From: Metapseudomonas otitidis
Lineage (GTDB): Bacteria > Pseudomonadota > Gammaproteobacteria > Pseudomonadales > Pseudomonadaceae
Direction of reading: 5' to 3'
Assembly (NCBI RefSeq): GCF_900111835.1
Contig: NZ_FOJP01000025.1
Span: 25,730-89,729, forward strand
Length of the DNA: 64,000 bases
Part shown: positions 16,888-28,062 of the stretch, piece after piece
Position numbering within the stretch: the first letter of the stretch is position 1
Layout of the letters: each line of letters opens with the position of its first letter
Notes under the pieces: generated by a model
The model's database searches: none
What the model was told of the DNA's origin: nothing
What the model saw: the letters and a program-made list of their open reading frames with translations, nothing else
Position numbers and translations under genes: made by a program

Positions 16888-18828
16888 TCAGACCCGGAAG
16901 CGCCCGACCATCTGTTGCAGTTCGTTGCCCAGGCGCGCCAGCTCCACGCTGGACGCGGCGGTCTGGTCGCTGGCGGCGGCGGTCTGCTCGGAGATGTCGC
17001 GCACGTTGAGGACGCTGCGGTTGATCTCTTCGGCCACGGCGCTCTGCTGCTCGGCGGCGGCGGCGATCTGCTGGTTCATCGACTGGATGGCCGAGACGGC
17101 GCCGGTGATGGAGGTCAGCGAGTCGCCGGCCTCGCGGGCCAGGCGCAGGGTGTCTTCGGTCAGCTCCAGGCTGCTTTCCATCATGCCGGCGGCCTGCTGG
17201 CTGCCGTTCTGCAGGCCGGCGATCAGCTCCTGGATTTCCTCGGTGGACTGCTGGGTGCGCTGGGCCAGGCCGCGCACTTCGTCGGCCACCACGGCGAAGC
17301 CGCGCCCGGCCTCGCCGGCGCGGGCGGCTTCGATGGCGGCGTTGAGGGCCAGCAGGTTGGTCTGGTCGGCGACGGTCTTGATCACGTCCAGCACGCTGCC
17401 GATCTTGTCGCTCTCGCGGCGCAGCTGCTGCACGGACTCGGTGGAGCGGCCCACTTCGGCGGCGAGGCGGTCCACCTGGCCGAGGGCCTGGCGCACCAGG
17501 CGGTCGCCCTGGGCGGCCTCGCGGTCGGCGGAGGCGGCGGCTTCGGAGGCCTGCTCGGCGTTGCGCGCCACGTCGTGGACGGTGGCGGCCATTTCGTTCA
17601 TGGCGGTGGCGACCTGGTCGGTCTCGACCTTCTGCGCGTTCACGCCGGCGCTGGTCTGTTCGGTGACGGCGGAGAGTTCTTCAGCGGCGCTGGCGATCTG
17701 GGTGACGCCGTCGCCGATGCGCCCGATCAGCTGGCGCAGGTTGCCGGCCATGGCCTGCAGGGCGCGCTGCAGCTGGCCCAGTTCGTCCTGGCGATTGGCC
17801 TGCAGTTCGGCGCGCAGGTCACCGTCGGCGATGCGCGAGGCGAAGGCCAGCGCCTGGCGCAGCGGGTCGAGGATCTGCCGGCTGATGGACCAGGCGGCGA
17901 ACACGGCGAGGCTGATGGCCAACAAGGTGGTGACGAGCAGTTGGCTGCGGGCGCTGGTGGCGTCGCTGCTGCGGGCCTTCACCTGCAGCTCGTAGATCCG
18001 GTTGCCCTGGTCGCGCATGGTCTCCGCGTGCTTGCCCATGGTGTCGATGGCGGTGCGGCTGGCCTCGACGCCCTGGCCGAACTGGCGCACGGCGCTGAGG
18101 TAGGCATCGAAGGAGGGGCGGGCACGGGCCAGGTAGTCGGCGAAGTCGCCGGTGGCCTGCTGCCTGAGTGCGTCGAGGTCGCGCTGCAACTGCGCCAGGG
18201 CGGCCTGGGCCGGTTGTTCGGATTCCGGGGTCTGCTGGAAGACGAAGCCACGCACCAGGTAGCGGATGGACAGCAGCTGCTGGTTGAGCCCGGTGATGGT
18301 GCGGGTTTCGTCCAGTAGTGCAGGGTTGGTCGGGTCGCGGGCGAGGTCGTCGAAGCGCCGTTTCTGCAGTTCGGCGAACTGGGCGAGTACGGCCTCGGCG
18401 GACTTGATCAGCACGGCACGGGCGGCGTTGCGGTCCTCCTGGGCGCGGATCAGGGCGGCGAGGGACTGGCGGTAGGCGTTGATCTCGCTGCGCAGTTGCT
18501 CCAGTCGGGTCCGGCCTTGGGCGGTGTGGGCGTCGGCCTCCAGGCGGTCGCTGATGGCGAGCATGGCGTCGATCAGCTGTTCGATGTTGCGGGCGTGCTG
18601 CAGGTCGCCGGTGCTGACGAACTGCAGGCGCTGGGCGCGGGCGTCCTTGATGGCGTTTTCCAGTTCGCTGACGGTGACCATCTGGTCGCTGCTGTCGATC
18701 ATGCGGTCGATGCCGCGGATGCCGGTGAACATCACCGCCAGGGTGAGGAGCAGGACGAGGCCGAAGCCGAAGGCAAGTTTGCGGCCGACCCGCAGGTCGG
18801 CGAGCCGTTGTGTGCACCAGTGGTACAT
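16888..18828 (-). CDS. Methyl-accepting chemotaxis protein, HBM sensor type (downstream copy)
   Basis: A 646-residue chemoreceptor. TM1 is about residues 19-36 and TM2 about 296-315; the roughly 260-residue all-helical periplasmic region between them fits a helical bimodular (HBM) sensor as in McpS of P. putida and PA5072 (McpK) of P. aeruginosa, which bind TCA intermediates or alpha-ketoglutarate. A HAMP domain follows, then the signalling hairpin tip [20 protein letters not shown]. The C-terminus lacks a CheR/CheB-tethering pentapeptide. The start has GGGAGA upstream. The ligand is not determinable from sequence. Confidence 0.93.
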   Translation of the reverse strand: MYHWCTQRLADLRVGRKLAFGFGLVLLLTLAVMFTGIRGIDRMIDSSDQMVTVSELENAIKDARAQRLQFVSTGDLQHARNIEQLIDAMLAISDRLEADAHTAQGRTRLEQLRSEINAYRQSLAALIRAQEDRNAARAVLIKSAEAVLAQFAELQKRRFDDLARDPTNPALLDETRTITGLNQQLLSIRYLVRGFVFQQTPESEQPAQAALAQLQRDLDALRQQATGDFADYLARARPSFDAYLSAVRQFGQGVEASRTAIDTMGKHAETMRDQGNRIYELQVKARSSDATSARSQLLVTTLLAISLAVFAAWSISRQILDPLRQALAFASRIADGDLRAELQANRQDELGQLQRALQAMAGNLRQLIGRIGDGVTQIASAAEELSAVTEQTSAGVNAQKVETDQVATAMNEMAATVHDVARNAEQASEAAASADREAAQGDRLVRQALGQVDRLAAEVGRSTESVQQLRRESDKIGSVLDVIKTVADQTNLLALNAAIEAARAGEAGRGFAVVADEVRGLAQRTQQSTEEIQELIAGLQNGSQQAAGMMESSLELTEDTLRLAREAGDSLTSITGAVSAIQSMNQQIAAAAEQQSAVAEEINRSVLNVRDISEQTAAASDQTAASSVELARLGNELQQMVGRFRV

Positions 18829-19033
18829 GGTTTCTCCCGGGAATGCGTAAGCCCGGCGGTGCGCGGGGCATCGCCGTGGCGGGTGAGGCGTCTGTTGGAG
18901 TTATTGGGAAAGGCGCTGCCGAGACGGCGGCCTGTGACGCGGGGGCGGGAGAGTAGCCGGCGCCCCGGGGCGCCGGCAAGAATATGGTGGCAGTTTGATA
19001 TTTCGTCTGATGGCCGGCCCGGGCGGCCTGCTA

Positions 19034-20953
19034 TCAGACGCGGAAGCGGCTGACCAGATCCTGCAGGCTGCCGCCCAGGCGCGCCAGTTCGACGCTGGAG
19101 GTGGCGGTCTGGTGGCTGGCGGAGGCGGTCTGCTCGGAGATGTCGCGCACGCTGACCACGCTGCGGTTGATCTCTTCCGCCACGGCGCCCTGCTGCTCGG
19201 CGGCGGCGGCGATCTGCTGGTTCATGGCCTGGATGGTGGACACCGATTCGGCGATGGCGCCCAGGCGGCGGCCGGCGCGACGGGTCAGCTCGACGGTGCT
19301 GTCGGTCAGCTCGCGGCTGGTTTCCATCAGGCTGGCGGCGCGTTGGGCACCGCTCTGCAGGCCGGCGATCAGCGCTTCGATCTCCTGGGTGGATTGCTGG
19401 GTGCGCTGGGCCAGGCCGCGCACTTCGTCGGCGACCACGGCGAAGCCGCGACCGGCTTCACCGGCACGAGCGGCTTCGATGGCGGCGTTGAGGGCCAGCA
19501 GGTTGGTCTGGTCGGCCACGGTCTTGATCACGTCCAGCACGCTGCCGATGCGCTCGCTCTCCTGCTTGAGGTGGGTGACGGCATCGCTGGAGCGGGTGAC
19601 CTCGTCGGCCAGGCGATCCATCTGCTGCACGGCGTCGTTGACGGCCGTCTCGCCTTCGCGGGCCTGGCGGTCGGCGGCGCTGGCGGACTGGGAGGCGTCT
19701 TCGGCGTTGCGGGCGACCTCGTGGACGGTGGCGGCCATCTCGTTCATGGCGGTGGCGACCTGATCGGTCTCGACCTTCTGGGCGTTCACGCCGGCGCTGG
19801 TCTGGGTGGTGATGGCGGACAGTTCTTCGGCGGCACTGGCGAGCTGGGTGACGCTGTCGCGGATGCGGCCGATCAGGTCGCGCAGGCTGGCGTTCATGCG
19901 CTGGATGCTGCCCTGCAACTGGCCGAGTTCGTCGCTGCGTTGCACCACCAGGTCGCGGCTGAGGTCGCCGGCGGCGATGCGCTCGGCGGCGTCGAGGGTG
20001 TCGCGCAGGGGCTGGGTAATTTGCCGGGTGATGAGCAGGGCGGCGAACAGGCCGAGCACCAGGGCGATGATCGAGGCCACCAGCAGCATGACGTGGGTCT
20101 GGCGGGTCTCGGCTTCGAGCTTGGCGTTCTGCTGGGTGTACAGGCGCGCGCTGATTTCCAGGAGGCGCTGGCCCTGCTGGCCCATGGCGTCGAACTGGGC
20201 CTGGGCGTTGTCGTTGGCACGGCGATAGGCGCTGATGGCGTCGCGGTAGGTCTTGAGGTTGCTGCCAACGCGGGCCAGGTCGGTGTCGTCGTTGCCCAGG
20301 TCGGCGGCGAGCTTGGCCTGGTTGCCGAGGGCGGCATCCACGGCTTGCAGGGCGGCATCCTGGAAGCTGGGGTCGTTGCTGAAGGTGTAGCCACGGACCT
20401 GGAAGCGGGCCTGCATCACCGAGTGCCGCAGGTCGGCCAGTTCGTGGAACTGGGTGAGGCGGCCGGCGTCGTCGAGGGTGATGTCGGCAAGGACACGCTC
20501 GCTGAGATTGCCGATGGAGGCCATGGCGGCGTCGGCACTGCTGCCCAGTTGGCTGCGGGCGCCTTCGCGGGTCTGGTAGGCCTGGCCGAGCTGGGTGAAG
20601 GCGGCCTGGTAGGCCTGGGTCGCCTGGCGGGCCTGCTCCATGTGCTCGCGGTCGCGGGCGTCGGTGAAGTGCTGTTCGAGGGTGCGGGTGTGGTCGTCGA
20701 TGGCCTGCACGCGCGCGCGTACACGCTCGGCGTTGTTGGCGTCCTGCTTGAGCTGGTAGGCCTGCTGGCTGATCTGCAGGTCCTTGGCCAGTTCGCTGAG
20801 GCTGGCCGAGGCCTGGAGTTTCTGGCCTCGATCCAGGGTCTCGTCGATGGCGAGCCAGCCGGTGAGGGTGATGAGCAGGGTGAGCAGCAGGACGAGGCCG
20901 AAGCCGATGGCGAGCTTGAGGCTGACACTGAGGTTACCGAACCAGCGTGACAT
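19034..20953 (-). CDS. Methyl-accepting chemotaxis protein, HBM sensor type (upstream copy)
   Basis: A 639-residue chemoreceptor in tandem with the previous one, 205 bases upstream. The layout is the same: TM1 near residues 12-30, a helical periplasmic domain of about 255 residues, TM2 ([20 protein letters not shown]), HAMP and a cytoplasmic signalling domain. The periplasmic halves differ strongly between the two proteins, while the hairpin tip and long stretches around it are identical, as expected for an old duplication with a shared signalling partner and different ligands. Its C-terminus ([10 protein letters not shown]) also lacks a tethering pentapeptide. Confidence 0.93.
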   Translation of the reverse strand: MSRWFGNLSVSLKLAIGFGLVLLLTLLITLTGWLAIDETLDRGQKLQASASLSELAKDLQISQQAYQLKQDANNAERVRARVQAIDDHTRTLEQHFTDARDREHMEQARQATQAYQAAFTQLGQAYQTREGARSQLGSSADAAMASIGNLSERVLADITLDDAGRLTQFHELADLRHSVMQARFQVRGYTFSNDPSFQDAALQAVDAALGNQAKLAADLGNDDTDLARVGSNLKTYRDAISAYRRANDNAQAQFDAMGQQGQRLLEISARLYTQQNAKLEAETRQTHVMLLVASIIALVLGLFAALLITRQITQPLRDTLDAAERIAAGDLSRDLVVQRSDELGQLQGSIQRMNASLRDLIGRIRDSVTQLASAAEELSAITTQTSAGVNAQKVETDQVATAMNEMAATVHEVARNAEDASQSASAADRQAREGETAVNDAVQQMDRLADEVTRSSDAVTHLKQESERIGSVLDVIKTVADQTNLLALNAAIEAARAGEAGRGFAVVADEVRGLAQRTQQSTQEIEALIAGLQSGAQRAASLMETSRELTDSTVELTRRAGRRLGAIAESVSTIQAMNQQIAAAAEQQGAVAEEINRSVVSVRDISEQTASASHQTATSSVELARLGGSLQDLVSRFRV

Positions 20954-21039
20954 GCTTCTTCTCCTGGCGAACGCGGCAGAGAGGTTGAGGGAGGTGGGAG
21001 GTTATCGGCGGATTGCCGGGGCGCTTGATGGGGCGCCTG

Positions 21040-21747
21040 TCAGAACAGGCGGGCGAGCAGAGCGGTAACCGCCGTCTCGACCCGCAGGATGCGTTCGCCC
21101 AGTTGCACCGCTTCGAATCCGGTGGCTTGCAGCTTCTCGACTTCGTAGGGGATCCAGCCGCCTTCGGGGCCGATGGCGAGGGTGATGGGGCCTTCCACGG
21201 CACGGGGGCAGTCCGGCCAGGGGCCGGGGTGGCCGACCAGGGCACGGGTGCCGGCGGCGAGGGCGGGCAGGCAGTCTTCGACGAAGGGCTTGAAGCGTTT
21301 CTCGATCACCACCTCGGGGAGCACCGTGTCGCGGCCCTGTTCGAGGCCGAGGATCAGCTGCTCGCGGATGGCGGCGGGCTCGAGGAAGGGGGTCTGCCAG
21401 AAGCTCTTCTCGACCCGGTAGCTGTTGAGCAGCACCAGGCGCGGGACGCCCATGGTGGCGACGGTCTGCAGCACGCGGCGGAGCATCTTCGGGCGTGGCA
21501 GGGCCAGCAGCAGGGTCAGCGGCAGCTTGGCCGGCGGCGGCTGGTCGAGGCTCACCTGCAGTTCGGCGTGGTCGGCTTCCAGGACGGTCAGCCGGCCTTC
21601 GCCCATGGCGCCGCCGAGCAGGCCGACCCGCAGGCTGTCACCGGCTTCGGCGCGGTGCACGTCGTGCAGGTGCTTCAGGCGGCGGCCACGCAGGAGGGCA
21701 TGGCCGGGGGCGACGAAGTCGCCCTCTTCCAGCAGCAGGAGGTTCAC
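21040..21747 (-). CDS. rsmE: 16S rRNA (uracil1498-N3)-methyltransferase RsmE
   Basis: RsmE methylates N3 of U1498 in 16S rRNA using S-adenosylmethionine. The 235-residue protein has an N-terminal PUA-like part ([20 protein letters not shown]) and a C-terminal SPOUT fold whose knot carries [17 protein letters not shown] and [18 protein letters not shown]. The start is GTG 21747, overlapping the tatC stop (GTGA); the frame is open further upstream but only through tatC. It is the last gene of the minus-strand hisI-hisE-tatABC-rsmE group. Confidence 0.96.
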   Translation of the reverse strand: MNLLLLEEGDFVAPGHALLRGRRLKHLHDVHRAEAGDSLRVGLLGGAMGEGRLTVLEADHAELQVSLDQPPPAKLPLTLLLALPRPKMLRRVLQTVATMGVPRLVLLNSYRVEKSFWQTPFLEPAAIREQLILGLEQGRDTVLPEVVIEKRFKPFVEDCLPALAAGTRALVGHPGPWPDCPRAVEGPITLAIGPEGGWIPYEVEKLQATGFEAVQLGERILRVETAVTALLARLF

Positions 21748-22529
21748 GGGCGTGTGGCGGGCGGCTGGTCTTCGGGCTCGCTTTCCGGCGTGTCGCTGCG
21801 CCGGCGCACCAGGCCGCCGCAGAACACGCCGACCTCGAATAGCAGCCACATGGGCACGGCCAGGAGGGTCTGGGAGAAGATGTCCGGCGGGGTGAGGATC
21901 ATGCCGACCACGAAGCAGCCGATGATCACGTACGGGCGGATCTTCTTCAGGTAGGCCACGTCGACCACGCCGATCCAGATCAGCAGCACCACGGCGACGG
22001 GGATCTCGAAGGCGACGCCGAAGGCGAAGAATAGCGTCATGACGAAGTCGAGGTAGCTGGCGATGTCCGTCATCATCGACACGCCTTCGGGGGTGACGCT
22101 GGCGAAGAAGTGGAAGATCAGCGGGAACACCAGGAAGTAGGCGAAGGCCATCCCGGAGTAGAACAGCACGATGCTGGACACCAGCAAGGGCATGGCCACG
22201 CGCTTCTCGTGCTTGTACAGGCCGGGTGCGATGAAGCCCCAGACCTGGTGCAGGATCACCGGCATGGCGAGGAACAGCGCCACCACCATGGTCAGCTTGA
22301 ACGGGGTGAGGAAGGGCGAGGCCACGTCGGTGGCGATCATCGTCGCGCCTTCCGGCAGGTACTGGCGCAGCGGTGCGGAGACGAGGGTGTAGATCTTCTG
22401 GGCGAAGTAGAACAGCCCGGCGAAGATCAGGAACACCGCCGCGACGCAACGCAGCAGGCGGGTACGCAGTTCGGCGAGGTGCGAGACCAGGGGCATCTCC
22501 TGGTCGTATTCCGGCTTCTGGTCGCTCAT
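21744..22529 (-). CDS. tatC: Sec-independent translocase TatC
   Basis: TatC is the six-helix inner-membrane receptor for twin-arginine signal peptides, working with TatB and TatA to export folded proteins. The 261-residue protein begins with the diagnostic [17 protein letters not shown], has [20 protein letters not shown], and [21 protein letters not shown]. The C-terminal tail is charged and cytoplasmic. It overlaps tatB by four bases and rsmE by four. Confidence 0.98.
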   Translation of the reverse strand: MSDQKPEYDQEMPLVSHLAELRTRLLRCVAAVFLIFAGLFYFAQKIYTLVSAPLRQYLPEGATMIATDVASPFLTPFKLTMVVALFLAMPVILHQVWGFIAPGLYKHEKRVAMPLLVSSIVLFYSGMAFAYFLVFPLIFHFFASVTPEGVSMMTDIASYLDFVMTLFFAFGVAFEIPVAVVLLIWIGVVDVAYLKKIRPYVIIGCFVVGMILTPPDIFSQTLLAVPMWLLFEVGVFCGGLVRRRSDTPESEPEDQPPATRP

Positions 22530-23020
22530 AGGGGGCGGGGCGGCTGTGGCGGTTCGGCGGAGGGGGGCGTGGCAGCCTGCGGGGTCGCCAGCGGGGTGGC
22601 GACCGTGGCGCCGGACGCGGCGGGTGTCGTGCCGGGCACGGGCTGGGCAGCAGGCGACGGTGGAGCGCTGGCTGCCGGGGCGGGAGCCGGTGCCGGCTGC
22701 GGGGCGGCCGGGGTGGGCGAGGCCTCGGCGGCTTCGTCACGCTGCGCCGGGTCGGCCAGCAGGTTCTCCAGGCTGGGCGGCACGATGCTTTCCTTGATCT
22801 GCCGCTCCATCGCCATGATCTGCTCGTTGTGCAGTTGGCGACGGATCTCGTCGGCGCCGATCTCGCGCTCCACTTCCTGCTTGATGGCGTTGAAGCTGCG
22901 TTTCAGGCGGCCGATCCACAGGCCTGCCGTACGTGCAGCACCCGGCAGGCGCTCGGGACCGAGCACCAGCAGGGCCACGAGGCCGATCAGCAGCAATTCA
23001 CCAAAGCTGATGCCGAACAT
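22526..23020 (-). CDS. tatB: Sec-independent translocase TatB
   Basis: TatB forms the substrate-receptor complex with TatC. The 164-residue protein starts with the single membrane helix and hinge [26 protein letters not shown], followed by an amphipathic and coiled helix to about residue 95 and a long Pro/Ala-rich C-terminal tail (about residues 96-164). The conserved Glu8 and Gly-Pro hinge are present. The six-base gap to tatA and overlap with tatC show one operon. Confidence 0.96.
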   Translation of the reverse strand: MFGISFGELLLIGLVALLVLGPERLPGAARTAGLWIGRLKRSFNAIKQEVEREIGADEIRRQLHNEQIMAMERQIKESIVPPSLENLLADPAQRDEAAEASPTPAAPQPAPAPAPAASAPPSPAAQPVPGTTPAASGATVATPLATPQAATPPSAEPPQPPRPL

Positions 23021-23026
23021 GGCGCA

Positions 23027-23290
23027 TCAGTCCTTGCGCACAGTCGGCTCTTCGACCTTGTGTGCCTGGCCGTCGATGGTGTGCGGCTGGTTCAGCGGGG
23101 CGGCAGTCGGCTGGGCGGCGGGCTGCTGGGGCTGCTCGGCCTTCTGCTCCTCTTCGGTGTTCATGGCCTTGCGGAAGCCCTTGATGGCTTCGCCGACGTC
23201 GGAGCCGAGGTTCTTCAGGCGCTTGGTGCCGAAGACCAGGACGACGACGATCAGAATGACCACCCAGTGTTTCCAGTCGAAAATACCCAT
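23027..23290 (-). CDS. tatA: Sec-independent translocase TatA
   Basis: TatA oligomerises to form or weaken the membrane path for folded Tat substrates. The 87-residue protein shows [20 protein letters not shown] as its membrane helix, the [20 protein letters not shown] hinge and amphipathic helix with the invariant Phe-Gly, and a hydrophilic tail rich in Gln, Pro and Ala. It sits directly upstream of tatB and 24 bases after hisE. Confidence 0.97.
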   Translation of the reverse strand: MGIFDWKHWVVILIVVVLVFGTKRLKNLGSDVGEAIKGFRKAMNTEEEQKAEQPQQPAAQPTAAPLNQPHTIDGQAHKVEEPTVRKD

Positions 23291-23314
23291 GGTTTGCTCC
23301 TGCGTATCGATTCG

Positions 23315-23650
23315 TTAGGCGGAAGGCTGGCGGGCGGCTTTTTCAGCGTGCCCGGACAGGCCGAAGCGACGCTCCAGTTCGTCCAGTACGGCCTGGGGAT
23401 GCTGGCCGAGGGCGGCGAGCATGACCAGGCTGTGGAACCAGAGGTCGGCGGTTTCGTAGATCAGGTCGCTGCAGTCGCCGCTGGTGGCGGCATCCTTGGC
23501 GGCCAGGATGGTTTCAACCGATTCCTCGCCCACCTTCTCGAGGATCTTGTTCAGCCCCTTGTGGTACAGGCTGGCCACGTAGGAGGAGTCGGCCGGCGCG
23601 TTCTTGCGGGCTTCGAGCACCTCGGCGAGGCGGGAAAGGGTGTCACTCAT
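23315..23650 (-). CDS. hisE: Phosphoribosyl-ATP pyrophosphatase HisE
   Basis: HisE hydrolyses phosphoribosyl-ATP to phosphoribosyl-AMP, step two of histidine synthesis. The 111-residue protein has the all-alpha MazG-like fold with [19 protein letters not shown] and [17 protein letters not shown], carrying the acidic Mg2+ ligands. The start chosen is ATG 23650 (MSDTLSRL), which overlaps the hisI stop by eight bases; another ATG two codons upstream at 23656 is possible. Being separate from HisI is normal for Pseudomonas. Confidence 0.96.
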   Translation of the reverse strand: MSDTLSRLAEVLEARKNAPADSSYVASLYHKGLNKILEKVGEESVETILAAKDAATSGDCSDLIYETADLWFHSLVMLAALGQHPQAVLDELERRFGLSGHAEKAARQPSA

Positions 23651-24044
23651 GTGCATGTCCTGCGTGGTAGATCGCGTCGGGGTCCTTGATGACCGCGTCG
23701 ACGGTCTTCCAGCCGCCGTTCTCGTAGACGCGGTAGAAGCAGCTTTCGCGGCCGGTGTGGCAGGCGATGCCGCCGATCTGCTCGACCATCAGCACGATCA
23801 CGTCGGCGTCGCAGTCCAGGCGCAACTCGTGGAGCTTCTGCACATGGCCGGATTCCTCACCCTTGCGCCAGAGTTTGCCGCGCGAGCGTGACCAGTAGAT
23901 GGCACGGTTCTCGGCTACGGTCAGGGCCAGGGATTCGCGGTTCATCCAGGCCATCATCAGGATGCGTCCGGTCTTGTGGTCCTGGGCAATGGCCGGGACC
24001 AGGCCGTCGGCGTTCCAGTGGATGTCTTCCAGCCAGTCGTTCAT
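23643..24044 (-). CDS. hisI: Phosphoribosyl-AMP cyclohydrolase HisI
   Basis: HisI opens the adenine ring of phosphoribosyl-AMP, step three of histidine synthesis. The 133-residue protein shows the family core [37 protein letters not shown] and the metal-binding [13 protein letters not shown] and [12 protein letters not shown] (zinc cysteines). The start ATG 24044 ([11 protein letters not shown]) matches the known N-terminus of Pseudomonas HisI; upstream frame is unrelated. It follows ubiB after 73 bases and is coupled to hisE. Confidence 0.97.
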   Translation of the reverse strand: MNDWLEDIHWNADGLVPAIAQDHKTGRILMMAWMNRESLALTVAENRAIYWSRSRGKLWRKGEESGHVQKLHELRLDCDADVIVLMVEQIGGIACHTGRESCFYRVYENGGWKTVDAVIKDPDAIYHAGHAHE

Positions 24045-24117
24045 GTCGGTTTCCACGAGCAGGCCGGGTGCGGGCCCGGCCGGGGGCAGTAGTGTGCCAG
24101 CGCTGGCGCGGCCTTGG

Positions 24118-25713
24118 CTATCGGCGAAGTACGAGATACAGACCACTGGCCAGCATCAGCCAGGCCGGCCAGGCGGCGAGGTGCTGCTCCAGGCCGGTAC
24201 TGGCCGCGCCCACCAGCAGGGCGGCGCCGATCAGGCGCGGGGCGAGACCGTCGCTGGCACGGCGCCAGGGCGGTGGCGGGTCGCTGGCGTGGGGTTGGCT
24301 CATGCGCTCCAGCAGGTCGCGGGTCATGCCGGCCAGGTGCGGCACCTGCTCGACCTGGGCCTGCAGGTTGGACAGCAGGCTCTTGGGGCTGACGCGCTCG
24401 CGCATCCAGCGCTCCAGGTAGGGCTGGGCGGTGCTCCAGAGGTCGAGGTCGGGGTAGAGCTGGCGACCGAGGCCTTCGATGTTGAGCAGGGTCTTCTGCA
24501 GCAATACCAGTTGCGGCTGCACTTCCATGTTGAAGCGGCGTGCGGTCTGGAACAGGCGCAGCAGCAGCTGGCCGAAGGAGATGTCCTTCAGCGGCTTTTC
24601 GAAGATGGGTTCGCAGACGGTGCGGATGGCCGCTTCGAAGTCGTTCACCCGGGTCTCCGCCGGGACCCAGCCGGAGTCGATGTGCAGCTGGGCGACGCGG
24701 CGGTAGTCACGCTTGAAGAAGGCGATGAGGTTGCGCGCGAGGTAGTCCTGGTCCTCGGGGGTGAGGCTGCCGATGATGCCGCAGTCGATGGCGATGTACT
24801 GCGGGTTCCAGGGCTGACGGGTGCTGACGAAGATGTTGCCGGGGTGCATGTCGGCGTGGAAGAAGCTGTCGCGGAACACCTGGGTGAAGAAGATCTCCAC
24901 GCCGCGTTCGGCCAGCAACTTGAGGTCGGTTCGCTGGTCGGCGAGGGTGGCCAGGTCGGTGACCGGGACGCCGTAGATGCGCTCCATCACCAGCACCTTG
25001 GGGCGGCACCAGTCCCAGTAGACCTGGGGCACGTAGAGCAGCGGCGAGCCTTCGAAGTTGCGCCGCAGCTGGCTGGCGTTGGCCGCTTCGCGCAGCAGGT
25101 CGAGCTCGTCGTAGATGGTCTTCTCGTAGTCGCTGACCACTTCCACCGGGCGCAGGCGGCGGGCGTCGCTGGAGAGGCGCTCGGCCAGGCGGGCGATGAG
25201 GAACAGCCAGGCGAGGTCCTGGCGGATCACCGGCTTGAGGCCCGGGCGCACCACCTTGACCACCACGTCTTCGCCGCTCTTCAGGCGCGCGGCGTGGACC
25301 TGGGCCACGGAGGCGGAGGCCAGCGGGGCGACGTCGAAGCGGGTGAAGACGTCGCTGATGCGGGCGCCGAGCTGCTCTTCGATCAGGCGTACGGCCTGCT
25401 CGGGGTCGAAGGGAGGGACCTGGTCCTGCAGGCGTGCCAGCTCGTCGGCGATGTCCGGCGGCAGCAGGTCACGGCGGGTGGAGAGCAGTTGGCCGAACTT
25501 GATGAAGATCGGCCCGAGGCCTTCGAGGGCCAGGCGCAGGCGCTCGCCACGGGTCAGCTGCAGGTCGCGCCGGGGGAGCCAGCGCCAGGGCAGCAGGCAG
25601 CCGAGCATGCGCAGCCACCAGGGCAGCGGGAGGTCGAATATCAGGTCGTCGAGGCGGTAGCGGATGACCACGCTCTGGATGCGCAACAGGCGGCGGACGG
25701 CGAGCAGCTTCAT
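24118..25713 (-). CDS. ubiB: Ubiquinone biosynthesis protein UbiB (atypical kinase)
   Basis: UbiB is a membrane-anchored ABC1/ADCK atypical kinase/ATPase needed for coenzyme Q synthesis, probably extracting lipid intermediates for the soluble Ubi complex. The 531-residue protein holds the KxGQ motif ([17 protein letters not shown]), [10 protein letters not shown] with the Lys, [11 protein letters not shown] (catalytic loop) and IDCGIIGSL (metal site). The C-terminus has hydrophobic segments ([27 protein letters not shown]) for membrane attachment. It overlaps ubiJ by four bases. Confidence 0.97.
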   Translation of the reverse strand: MKLLAVRRLLRIQSVVIRYRLDDLIFDLPLPWWLRMLGCLLPWRWLPRRDLQLTRGERLRLALEGLGPIFIKFGQLLSTRRDLLPPDIADELARLQDQVPPFDPEQAVRLIEEQLGARISDVFTRFDVAPLASASVAQVHAARLKSGEDVVVKVVRPGLKPVIRQDLAWLFLIARLAERLSSDARRLRPVEVVSDYEKTIYDELDLLREAANASQLRRNFEGSPLLYVPQVYWDWCRPKVLVMERIYGVPVTDLATLADQRTDLKLLAERGVEIFFTQVFRDSFFHADMHPGNIFVSTRQPWNPQYIAIDCGIIGSLTPEDQDYLARNLIAFFKRDYRRVAQLHIDSGWVPAETRVNDFEAAIRTVCEPIFEKPLKDISFGQLLLRLFQTARRFNMEVQPQLVLLQKTLLNIEGLGRQLYPDLDLWSTAQPYLERWMRERVSPKSLLSNLQAQVEQVPHLAGMTRDLLERMSQPHASDPPPPWRRASDGLAPRLIGAALLVGAASTGLEQHLAAWPAWLMLASGLYLVLRR

Positions 25714-26327
25714 GCGTCTGGGGGACTTTTCCGGGTCAGGCGACCGATGCGGGCTTCGAGACGGTCGAGATCGATCTTGAGACGGTCCAGTTCGGCGAAG
25801 CGGGCTTCCGCTTCACGCTGGCCCACCAGGGTGCGGGATTCCTCGGCGAGGTAGTCGGCGAGGTTCTGGCGCAGGCTGTCCAGACTCTGCCCGGCCCAGC
25901 CGGCGCGGCTGCGCAGGTGGCCGGCGAGCAGTTGGGTGCCCACCGGGCCGAGCCAGCGGGAGACTTCGTATTCCCAGTCCAGCTCCAGGTCCTGCAGCAC
26001 CGCGGCCAGTTCCATGAGCGCGGCGCTGTCGCCGTCCAGCTCTACCTCGGGGCGGTGCAGGACGGCGGTCTTCTCCTTGCTCAGGGCCAGGCGCAGCAGG
26101 CTCGCGGCGGGGGCGCGCAGGGTGCAGTCGGCCGGTGCGGCCCAGTGGGCGGCGAGGACCAGACCGTCGCCACCGGGCAGCAGGTAGAGCTCCAGCGCGG
26201 GGGCCTGGCAGTCGATGCGGATCACCTTGCCTTCCAGGCGGGACAGCCGGGGCAGGGCGGTGGCGTCGAGGCGCAGGACCCGGTTGAGGCCGTGTTCGGC
26301 GCCGGCCAGCAGGGCCTGGGTGAGCAT
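25710..26327 (-). CDS. ubiJ: Ubiquinone biosynthesis accessory factor UbiJ
   Basis: UbiJ is a lipid-binding SCP2-domain protein of the soluble Ubi complex, thought to hold the hydrophobic intermediate for the ring-modifying enzymes. The 205-residue protein has the SCP2 domain in about residues 15-115 and a C-terminal coiled helix ([19 protein letters not shown]). It lies between ubiE and ubiB with one-base and four-base overlaps, the conserved ubiE-ubiJ-ubiB order. Confidence 0.94.
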   Translation of the reverse strand: MLTQALLAGAEHGLNRVLRLDATALPRLSRLEGKVIRIDCQAPALELYLLPGGDGLVLAAHWAAPADCTLRAPAASLLRLALSKEKTAVLHRPEVELDGDSAALMELAAVLQDLELDWEYEVSRWLGPVGTQLLAGHLRSRAGWAGQSLDSLRQNLADYLAEESRTLVGQREAEARFAELDRLKIDLDRLEARIGRLTRKSPPDA

Positions 26328-27097
26328 CAGGGCTTGATGCCGCGATGCAGGGCGACGATGCCGCCGGTCATGTTGTGGAAGGTGGTCCGTTCGAACCCGG
26401 CTTCCACCATCATGGCCTTGAGGGTTTCCTGGTCGGGGTGCATGCGGATCGATTCGGCCAGGTAGCGGTAGCTCTCGGCGTCGTTGGTGATCAGCTTGCC
26501 CATCAGCGGCAGCAGGGTGAAGGAGTAGGCGTCGTAGGCCTTGCTCAGCAGGTTGCTGGTGGGCTTGGAAAACTCCAGCACCAGCAGGCGGCCACCGGGC
26601 TTGAGCACGCGCAGCATGGAACGCAGGGCGGCGTCCTTGTGGGTGACGTTGCGTAGGCCGAAGGCGATGGTGACGACGTCGAAGTGGTTGTCGGGGAAGG
26701 GCAGCTTCTCGGCATCGGCCTGGACGAAGCTGACGTTGCCGGCGACTCCGCTGTCCAGCAGCTTGTCGCGACCGACCTGGAGCATGGAGGCGTTGATGTC
26801 GGCGAGGACCACTTCACCGGTGGGGCCGACCAGGCGGGAGAACTGGCGGGTGAGGTCGCCGGTGCCGCCGGCAATGTCCAGCACGCGGTTGCCCGGGCGC
26901 ACGCCGGACAGCTCGATGGTGAAGCGCTTCCACAGCCGGTGGACGCCGCCGGACATCAGGTCGTTCATCAGGTCGTACTTGGCGGCCACCGAGTGGAACA
27001 CTTCGGCGACCTTGGCGGCCTTCTGGCTCTCCGGCACGTTCTGGTAGCCGAAGTGGGTGGTGGGTTCGGCGTCGTGGCCTTTGCGCGGTTCGTTCAT
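26327..27097 (-). CDS. ubiE: Ubiquinone/menaquinone C-methyltransferase UbiE
   Basis: UbiE C-methylates 2-polyprenyl-6-methoxy-benzoquinol (and demethylmenaquinol where present). The 256-residue class I methyltransferase has [19 protein letters not shown], the SAM-binding [15 protein letters not shown], and the signature segment [17 protein letters not shown]. It is the first gene of the ubiE-ubiJ-ubiB operon and diverges from the PHA-associated gene across 127 bases. Confidence 0.97.
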   Translation of the reverse strand: MNEPRKGHDAEPTTHFGYQNVPESQKAAKVAEVFHSVAAKYDLMNDLMSGGVHRLWKRFTIELSGVRPGNRVLDIAGGTGDLTRQFSRLVGPTGEVVLADINASMLQVGRDKLLDSGVAGNVSFVQADAEKLPFPDNHFDVVTIAFGLRNVTHKDAALRSMLRVLKPGGRLLVLEFSKPTSNLLSKAYDAYSFTLLPLMGKLITNDAESYRYLAESIRMHPDQETLKAMMVEAGFERTTFHNMTGGIVALHRGIKP

Positions 27098-27224
27098 GTC
27101 GCTGCCCCGGAATAGAATTGGCGGCCATTCTAGGCTTGTCGGCCTGGTTTGTCTTGGGCTGCGCCCGGCGCCTGGAGTGGCCTGCTATAGTCGCGCGACC
27201 TTAAGTCGCAGTCCGGAGACACCC

Positions 27225-27500
27225 ATGGCACGCATCCACGTCGAACGTTCCCACCAGCTCGGAAAAGCCGCCGTGCGGGAGAAGGCCGAGCAGCTCGCCG
27301 AGCGCCTGGCGCGCGAGTACGACGTGCGTTACCAGTGGCGCGGCGACACCCTGGAGTTCAGCCGCAGCGGGGCTGACGGGCGCATCGAGGTGAGCGACGA
27401 CAGGGTCAATGTCGAGGTGAAGCTGGGCCTGCTGCTGTCGGCCATGGGCGGCAGCGTGAAGCGCGAGATCGAGAAGGCCCTGGACGAATACCTGGCCTGA
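27225..27500 (+). CDS. Polyhydroxyalkanoic acid system family protein
   Basis: A 91-residue protein of the PHA-system (PHA_gran_rgn) family found beside Pseudomonas pha genes. It starts at ATG 27225 behind CCGGAGA; the longer frame from 27057 is not supported. The sequence reads as an alpha/beta small domain with HQLGKAAVREKAEQLAERLA, DVRYQWRGDTLEFSRSG and KLGLLLSAMGGSVKREIEKA. Its role is unknown; gene position suggests a link with granules or storage. It precedes phaI by 111 bases. Confidence 0.85.
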   Translation: MARIHVERSHQLGKAAVREKAEQLAERLAREYDVRYQWRGDTLEFSRSGADGRIEVSDDRVNVEVKLGLLLSAMGGSVKREIEKALDEYLA

Positions 27501-27611
27501 CGGCCGCCGCACCCGTCCTGCGGCTAGTATGCGGTTTCTAATTTTCCTGGCTAACGTGCACCCCAAGCCCCGATTCCGGGCGAGTCCCCCACAATCCGCG
27601 TGAGGTGCACC

Positions 27612-28052
27612 ATGGCCAAGGCAGCCACCGCCAAGAAGAAAGTCGAAGTAGAGAAGACCCCCGTTCTTTCCGACGTACGCCTCTATGCCAGGAAGATCTG
27701 GCTGGCAGGCCTGGGCGCCTACGCCAAGGCCGGCCAGGAAGGCGTCGACTACCTGCGTGAGCTGGTCAAGGCCGGCGAAGGCGTCGAGAAGCGCGGCCGC
27801 AAGAGCGTCGATGCCGGTGTCGAGGCGGCCAACAGCCAGCTCGACTCGGTCAAGGGCAGCGTGCTCGAGAGCGTGGCGGGCGTGAAGGAAAAGGTCGAGG
27901 TCCAGATCGACCGCATCGAGAAAGCATTCGACAACCGCGTAGCAGTGGCACTCAATCGCCTCGGGATTCCCTCCCGCCAGGACGTTGAGGCACTCTCTGC
28001 TAAGCTCGATGAGTTGAGCGCATTGCTCGAACACGTCGCGCGAACCAAATAA
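27612..28052 (+). CDS. phaI: Phasin PhaI
   Basis: A 146-residue granule-associated protein (phasin) that coats polyhydroxyalkanoate inclusions. It has a basic start (MAKAATAKKK), the phasin core RLYARKIWLAGLGAYAKAGQEGVDYL, and amphipathic helices ending in ALSAKLDELSALLEHVA, a leucine-rich oligomerisation segment. The start ATG 27612 matches the family; the GTG four codons upstream is less likely. phaF follows after ten bases, and PhaD is the expected activator of this pair. Confidence 0.95.
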   Translation: MAKAATAKKKVEVEKTPVLSDVRLYARKIWLAGLGAYAKAGQEGVDYLRELVKAGEGVEKRGRKSVDAGVEAANSQLDSVKGSVLESVAGVKEKVEVQIDRIEKAFDNRVAVALNRLGIPSRQDVEALSAKLDELSALLEHVARTK

Positions 28053-28062
28053 GGAGAGCAGG

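Noticed and set aside
21745..22740. N-terminal extension of rsmE through tatC and tatB
   Set aside because: It lies entirely inside tatC and tatB in another frame; the GTG at 21747 gives the normal RsmE length.
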